Shown here: in pieces, positions 57,581 through 64,000 of the stretch | How the letters are laid out: each line of letters starts with the position of its first letter | Numbering within the stretch: position 1 is the first letter of the stretch | Assembly: GCA_963971305.1 (NCBI GenBank) | Contig: OZ020303.1 | Coordinates: forward strand, 36,196,106 to 36,260,105 | DNA from: Arcuatula senhousia | Lineage: Eukaryota; Mollusca; Bivalvia; Mytilida; Mytilidae | Length of the DNA: 64,000 bases | Direction of reading: 5' to 3' | Translations under genes and position numbers: made by a program | The notes under the pieces: generated by a model | The model's input: only the letters and a program-made list of their open reading frames with translations | The model's database searches: none | What the model was told of the DNA's origin: nothing

Positions 57581-58740
57581 ATTCATGAAATTTAAGACCT
57601 ATAACTCTACAAACATTTTCGTGGAGTACATGTTTGTTTGCTTTTGAATGGCATGTTAGATAGAGAATTTAAGTTGCTCGTGTTCCAATAGCTTCAGGCT
57701 TACTTTATTATCATAATTTACATTTTATACCTGAAAAACAAATCATTCAGTATAAATTTTACATTTGAATGTTCTTTTAGCACATTATATGTAGAAACTC
57801 CTGGTGTCTTTGAGTTTAACAAGGATAATGATTGATCCATGAGACCATATTTTGGTTGATTTATGCAGTTTATAGGTTATGAATTGATTTAAAAAACATT
57901 TTTTTTAGTATGGTGAGAGTCCAAATCTGGCTTGTGCACCGTGTTTGTTTGTACTTGATTGTCTAGCTGCTCTGCTTTAAATTTCTGATATCCTTGGTTT
58001 TACAGCAGACAGAATGACCACTCTATATTATGAAGATGTATGTTTAACACAGTGGTTTAGCATTGTCGTCCTTTACTGGTAACGGTGACGGGTGTGCCAT
58101 AGCAAGCAAAAAATGCTTACTATTCCAGAGCAACTGAATTAACTCTTGTTTCGACTTTTGTTCAATTGTTTTGTGGTGTTTTATGTCTACCGATTATGTC
58201 CTTGCCCTTTCACATTAACGATATTTGATTGCCCCTTTGGTACACCTTTGCTTCCATTTACCCTGTATAAAGCTTTATAACTCAAGGGACATGTCTTTTT
58301 GGATTTACGACATTTGATTCTCCACTGGTACACCTTCGCTTCTACCAATTACCAAAGTAGATGGGCAAAATATCACCATATTTCTTTCATAGACTATATC
58401 ATTGATATTTCCAAGGATTTAGACAATGAGATGCTGGTATGTCACAACATGGCTGTTTTTAGGTGTTTAGAGTAACTTGAGTTACAAAAATACGACTAGA
58501 GTTTAGAGTAAACCTCAAGTATCATATCATATATTAATGTATGATGGGGTACTATCGGAGGGTAAACATTATTTTGCTATAGCTTTAACCTGTTAGATCC
58601 TGTATTCGAAGCTCACAAATATTCTAAGAATGTTTAAACAACATCTACCTTATTAGGCATCGTTTGATAGACAAAGTTTTTGTTTGTACTTGATTGTCTC
58701 ACCTAAAACTTTTAATGTCAAGATTGTTTCAACATTTTTT
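57581..58740. other. No gene recognised
   Basis: Non-coding AT-rich sequence with no domain, exon chain or clear repeat. Confidence 0.5.
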
Positions 58741-58749
58741 AGGTGCCAA

Positions 58750-58866
58750 GACATGTTGCATAAGCAAACTTAGTTTTGTTTGTTTTGGTGTTGCATAAGC
58801 AAACTTAGTTTTGTTTGTTTTGGTGTTGCATAAGCAAAGTTGAACTTAGTTTTGTTTGTTTTGGTA
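58750..58866. repeat. Short tandem repeat, ~36-bp unit x3
   Basis: Three copies of GTTGCATAAGCAAACTTAG followed by TTTTGTTTGTTTTGGT; the last has a 5-bp insertion. Confidence 0.85.
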
Positions 58867-59645
58867 ATTTTGAAGATAGAAATTACTTATTTAAAACAAC
58901 GTATTGTCATTTGAAATGATGTTTTGAGGAAAGCAATGCGAAGTACCAATTAGGCATGTCAAATGTCAAAGTTCGAAAAGGCCAAAGCAAACCAAGTTAA
59001 AACCGGACAAAACAAAAAGTTCCCATAAAACAACTAAAACCTCACATAGAGGGCTTTTTCTGGAGAAAACCTTGACGAAAACTAAACGGAGAGACGGTCA
59101 GGTGTAAATTTTATTTCGTAAAATGGGTAGTGAAAACTTCCTTCTCTTGTCACCCTATAATTGATTTTTTATTGCTGGTCATCAACATCATGAACATAAT
59201 CTCTCAGTTATGTTAAAATCAATACTGACGGAAATTAAATCCGGCCTAAAAAGATATTTTGGTTGCTTTCACCTCTAAAAATATCGCCAACCAAATGGGT
59301 ATATATCCTTAAAAACTTCAAAAGAAATTTAATTTCATTATTATTATCATTTTCACCAATACTGAATAGACCCTATCGGAGATGCGCGTTATCTCGAAAT
59401 CTTCAAGGAAAATCTTCAACAATGCCTAATGCTGAACTTGATGATATCGTCCGGAGTTATTATGGAGTGTACGTTTTCCCTTTGCTCTGACTCACATTAT
59501 GCCATGTTGGTACTCTATGAAATGTGATTTCCCGTGCCGGGTACTGTTATTTTCCTTAATTGTGCATCACGTTTTTTTATATCGATTACCGACAGCTATA
59601 TATAAGATTTAACTATGACATGTGTATGCAACAAAAAACTTTTAA
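58867..59645. other. No gene recognised
   Basis: Non-coding. The 75-codon frame at 59263-59490 has no recognisable domain. Confidence 0.5.
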
Positions 59646-61030
59646 AACCACAGGCACTAGTAGCATGGATTTCATATATGACCCCCCTTTTTTAGCTCAC
59701 CTGACCAAAGGCCATGTGAGCTTATGCCATCACTATGCGTCCGTCGTCGTCCGTCGTCGTCCGTCGTCTGTCGTCTGTCGTCGTCCGTTAACAATTACAA
59801 AAATCTTCTCCTCTGAAACCACTCAACCAATTTAACTGAAACTTTGCAGGCATGGTATATGACATGTTGGCAACAAACGATCCTCATTTTGAAATGATTC
59901 GATAAAAAAACATGGCTGCTGTTACTAAAAATATAACATAGGGTAAAACCACTTAAAATGGCTTATAACTCAGCAACCATAACAGATAGAAAAAATCCGA
60001 AGGATCTTAGTCTCTTCAGAATAAAAAGCTCTACAAAGGCCTCCATTGGGTTGAAGTTGTCAGAGGAACCCTAATAGGGGTTATGGCCCTTTAAAGGTGA
60101 AAAATAGCCTTTTTCATGTTTTTGCCATATAGAACGAAAACTATTGCAGATAGAGAAAAGCTGTTGCCTGCTTAAATGTTCAGCTCATTTAGCTCTACAA
60201 AAGTCGTCATAGGGTCGAAGTTGTCAGATGACCCCTTATAGGGGTTACAGCCCCTTAAAAGCGAAAAATAGTGTTTTTGGCCTGTAGAATAAAAACTATT
60301 GCAGATAGGGAAAAGCTGTTTAAATGTTCAGCTCATTTAGCTCTACAAAAGTCTCCAAAGGGTCGCAGTTGTCAGATGACTGCTTATAGGGATAACAGCC
60401 CCTAAATAAACATGTTTTCATGTTTTTGGCTTATATAATGAAAACTATAGCAGATAAAGAAAAGTGGTTGCTTGCTTAAATGTTCAGTTCTTTTAGCTCT
60501 TAACAAAAGTCTGTATAGAGTCGAAGTGTACAGACGGCCCTTAAAATAACATTTTGCATGTTTTTTGCCTACAGCATGAAAACTATTGCTGAAAGAGAAA
60601 AGCTGTTGCTTGCCTAAATGTTCAGCTTATTCAGCTCTACAAAGTTCTTCATAGGGTTGACATCAAGACCAGATGAGCGATTCAGGTTCCTGTGAGCCTC
60701 TTGTTCTCTAGACCCCTAACAAAATAAAATTTCGATAGAAATGATTTAATTAGTCTTTTCTTGTCATTGCTAAACATATTATGTCAAGATATTGCTGTTT
60801 TTTTTTACTATCCAAAATTTTTACCCACTGTATTTATGTATACCAGTGGGTAAAAATTTTGGATATTAGTATAAAACAGCAATATTTTGACATAATATGT
60901 TTAGCAATGACAAGAAAAGACTAATTAAATACTTTTTATCGAAATTTTATTTTGTTAGGGGTTTAGAGAAAAAAAAGGGGGGTTCATATATGAAATCTAT
61001 GCTCCAAGTGCCTGTGTTTAAAACCAGAGA
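59646..61030. mobile_element. Fold-back MITE interrupted by pearl-like element C
   Basis: Left arm is 59646-59693 plus 60704-60837; right arm is 60838-61030. The arms are inverse complements (CAGGCACT, TTTCATATATGA, CCCCCC, T8, CTCTA(G/A)ACCCCTAACAAAA and so on). The left arm is opened by the 1.0-kb element at 59694-60703. The right arm provides an uninterrupted version of the insertion site. Confidence 0.88.
59694..60703. mobile_element. Pearl/Helentron-like non-autonomous element, copy C
   Basis: 5' hairpin AGCTCAC...GTGAGCT, a GTC/GTCCGTC microsatellite (59740-59790), about four ~150-bp core units like those of copy A, then an AGATGAGCGATTCAGG-type end, a weakened 3' hairpin and CTTG. It lies between T6 and T2 in a T8 run of the MITE arm, with no target duplication. 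Confidence 0.82.
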
Positions 61031-61179
61031 ATGGTTTACATGCTAGACGACCGCTACCACACGTATTAGCTTTGTATTCACACCTCAATTGATACCTTTT
61101 TTACTGTGCTGTTCGGATTTTTCCGGGAGAAAAATAACACATACTGTACAGATCGATTTTGTTTCTCATAAGGTGTTTG

Positions 61180-61560
61180 TGTGAGTGATAAATGTGTCCG
61201 TGTAAAATTTGTCCGGGTGGACACATTTTCCTGGTAAACTTTGTCCTTTGTACAATATTTTACTAGTAAAATGTGTCTTACATTAGTGAAATTTGTCCAT
61301 GGACATATTTTCCTAGTAATATTACGTACTTGGACACATTTTCCTAGTGAAATCATGTATTCCGTTATATTTTACTAGCAAACTTGTGTTTTTAAAATTA
61401 AAAGAATGCTTAGCAAATTATAATTTCATAATTAAAAAAAAAATCTGTCCAATTTAAATAGGAAAAGCTGTTTCAAAGACTGAATATATGTTATAGATTT
61501 ATAAAATTGCTAGACACATTTTCCTAGTAACTGGTGTAATAGGACACATTTTGATACTTG
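61180..61560. repeat. ACACATTTTCCTAGTAA-tiled segment
   Basis: GACACATTTTCCTAGTAA-like words recur six or more times. They are the inverse complement of the words tiling 63.3-63.95 kb. Confidence 0.7.
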
Positions 61561-61599
61561 CGGACGTATTATGGTATGATGCTGTCGTCGTTGTCATCG

Positions 61600-62720
61600 T
61601 CGTCGTCGTTGTATGTTAACTTTTTAGTGTTTCCACAATAACTTGTACCAGTTTTCTGATTGCTATGAAATTTGGTAATAATGTTCCTTACCATAAAAGG
61701 ATGAATGGGATTGATTTTGGGGGTTCCCCCATTTTCCATTTCAAAATTAGGGGCCAAAAAGGGGCTAAAACTGCTAATTTAATTTATGTTTGTTGCCACA
61801 ATAACTTTAGTTCTAGTTATTCCATTGGTTTGTAATTTGGCAATAATGTTCCTTACCATAAAAGGATGAAAGGGGTGAAAGGGATTGATTTTGGGAGTCC
61901 CCCCTTTTTTTAAATTAGGGCCCCAAAAGGGGCAAAAAATTCAAATATTTGATTTGTTTCCACCATAACTTTGGTCCTAGTTGGCCTATTCCTGTCAAGA
62001 ATGTTTCTTACAATAAAAGAATGAACCTGGTGAATTTTAGCGCCCCCCCCTTTTCCCCAGTTTTGTATATAGGGGCCAAAAGGGGCCTTAATCGAAACTT
62101 TTTTTATTTGTGGTACGATTTTGAAAAAAAAATTTTGCGTGTTTGTTCTTGTCAAATAGCGGATATATATTTTAGAATTAATTTTTGTAAACCCCCCTTT
62201 TTCCCCCTATTAGGTAATTAGGGGCCAAAAGGGATCAAAATTGAAACTTGTTTACTTGTATTCTGATTTTGAATTTTTTTTTTGCATGTTTGTTCTTGTC
62301 AATTAGCGGATACAAATTGAGAGTTAATTTTTGAGACAGCCCCTTTTCTCCAATTATTCCCCGTTAGGTGATAAGGGGCCAATAGGGGCCAAAATCAAAA
62401 CTTTTTTATAAGTGGTCAGATTTTGATTTTTTTTTTGCATGTCTGTTCTTGTCAAATACTGCGATACAAAATTGAGAATTAATTTTTGCGACCCCCCCCC
62501 CTTTTTCCCTCTGATATGTAATTAGGGGCTAAAAAGGACCAAAATCGAAACTTTTTTACTTGTGATCCGATTTTGAAATATTTTTTTGCATGTTTGTTCT
62601 TGTCAAATAGTGGATACAAAATTGAGATTTACATTTTGCAACCCCCCCTTTTATTCCCCCATTATGTATTAGGGGCCAACATGGAAACTTATTTATTTGT
62701 GGTCTAATTTTGATCTCCTT
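61600..62720. repeat. Tandem array of ~150-180-bp units
   Basis: Three units with CACAATAACTT...AATGTTCCTTACCATAAAAGG (61.62-62.0 kb) merge into about five units with GCATGTTTGTTCTTGTCAAA and CCCCCCTTTTTCCC (62.1-62.7 kb). Each unit has a G-rich AGGGGCCAAAAGGGGC word. No coding signal. Confidence 0.8.
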
Positions 62721-63250
62721 TGGAAAAAAAATAATTCCTTTTAAAATGTGAGTGGAAAGTCCACCAAAAGCTGCATGTGTCTAAAACCTTTGTTAGTCCA
62801 CCATGGGCTGCATGTGTCCAGAGCAATTGACTATCCATATTTTGCCTAAAACAAACAGGGTTCAACATGTTGCGGTCGTATCATGCTGCGCTCGGTGTAG
62901 CTTTTTAATCTAGTAAAAAAATAATTTGATCAATATCTTACTAAAAAAGAAATGAATAATGTGAATTAGTAAAATTGAGGGACATAATTATAGAAAAACA
63001 TATAAAATATTAAGGATAGAACTGAAGAAAACAAAGAAGGGTGAACATTCATACATTTCAAGTAGGAGACGATTTTTGGAAATTCTTAACTAAAGGCAAT
63101 GTCAGACATTTTAACCTTATAAAATCAATGATATTTTTCATTACAAAAAGCTTTGTGTCATTTTCAATAGAAAATTATAATCAACAATATCAAAGTAGGA
63201 TATTGACAATTTGTAATCGGACATTATTATATAGGGAAAAATATCATCAG
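62721..63250. other. No gene recognised
   Basis: AT-rich non-coding sequence between two arrays. Confidence 0.5.
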
Positions 63251-63960
63251 AATTTTTATTAGAAAATACCTATTTAACATTCTTTATACTTTGAAAAAAT
63301 GGTGAAACATTTTTACTAGGAAAAATGGCAAAGAAGTTTTAGATGTGGAAATAAGACATTTTTACCAGGAAAAAAATAGTGTTTGCTGGAACAGATAATG
63401 TCGGACTAATGTTTTAACTAGGGAAAATTTGGGGACAGTTGTAATTGGAAAACATTGGAGGACATTTTACTAGGAAAATAACTATCGGACAGTTTTTACT
63501 AGGAAAAAAAATATTGGACAGTGTTTTATACTAGGAAAAAAAATCAGCGGACATGTTTTACTAGATAAAAAATGTTTGGACAGTTTTAACCAGGGAAAAT
63601 TGGCAGACAGTTGTAATTGGAAAACATTGGAGGAGATTTTTTACTAGGAAAATAATTGTTGGACAGTTTTTACCAGGAGAAAATTGACGGACAATGCTTA
63701 CTTAATTGTCAGACAGATTTCATTAGGAAAAATTGGTGGACAGATTTTACTAGGAAGAAGTGGACAGATTTTACTAGGAAGAAATGGCCAACAAATTTTC
63801 CTTACACAAATCTTGATGGACATAATTTACTAAGATAGGACACAAATTTCTAGTAAATTTTGTCTGGTTAAACATTTTACTAGGAAAATATGTCTGACAG
63901 ACACATTTTCCTAGGAAAATTTGTCCAGCGGACATATTTTACTACCGGACCAAATTTACT
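63251..63960. repeat. TTTTACTAGGAAAA-tiled segment
   Basis: TTTACTAGGAAAA, often preceded by GGACAG or GGACAT, recurs more than twelve times at irregular 30-60-bp spacing. It is the inverted counterpart of 61.18-61.56 kb. It ends close to the window edge, so its right limit may lie outside. Confidence 0.8.
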
Positions 63961-64000
63961 GTTACATTTGTATAGTCCTATTCAAAATTTAACCAACTTT

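Overview
The window looks like a piece of a marine bivalve genome, most probably a mussel (Mytilus-like). It is AT-rich, has spliced genes with GT-AG introns, and is packed with mobile-element families known from molluscs: N-terminal-endonuclease Penelope-like elements, hammerhead-ribozyme short elements, pearl/Helentron-like non-autonomous elements, CR1/Jockey-type LINEs and inverted-repeat MITEs. The species call is inference; no species-diagnostic gene is present.

One host gene dominates. It is a secreted carboxylesterase/cholinesterase-family protein on the + strand, read here as ten exons between 8288 and 53988. All splice phases agree and give 542 codons. Ser216, Glu342 and His419 form the expected triad. 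Intron 6 is about 30.3 kb and is filled by a tower of transposons.

The tower is a three-level nest in which each layer can be proved from target-site duplications. (1) The base is a Penelope-like element of the Naiad type (about 15.75-38.35 kb): GIY-YIG endonuclease first, then a CxC motif, then RT with YLDD. Three conserved cysteine positions of its endonuclease are in-frame TGA codons, so it looks like a selenoprotein-encoding Naiad. (2) Its 3' part is split by a Kolobok-like DNA transposon (19586-38056; TTAA duplication, 17-bp perfect terminal inverted repeats) carrying a DDE/CxxH transposase and a convergent four-exon gene for a 131-residue protein of unknown function. (3) The transposase exon is split by an 11.1-kb palindrome (20217-31324; 6-bp duplication AGAAGG) made of two inverted copies of an IS3-like (IS3EU-type) integrase transposon around a 549-bp spacer. 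A fourth element, pearl/Helentron-like, sits 4 bp in front of the start codon of the 131-residue protein.

Outside the tower, left to right: motif-tiled MITEs and a 70-bp minisatellite (0.6-2.2 kb); a Penelope RT fragment joined to an inverted Naiad 3' region (4.7-5.97 kb); a tandem hammerhead-ribozyme (retrozyme-like) dimer (6.46-7.07 kb); the esterase 5' exons; a pearl-like element (14.0-15.3 kb); a LINE 3' fragment (41.3-42.0 kb); a hairpin MITE (42.5 kb); more tiled MITEs (45.3 and 47.0 kb); a nearly intact LINE on the - strand (49.7-52.0 kb); the esterase 3' exons; a - strand RT fragment (55.2-55.5 kb); a degenerate tandem family (56.5-57.6 kb); a pearl-like element nested in a fold-back MITE (59.6-61.0 kb); and tandem arrays to the window end. 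No tRNA, rRNA or CRISPR array was seen.
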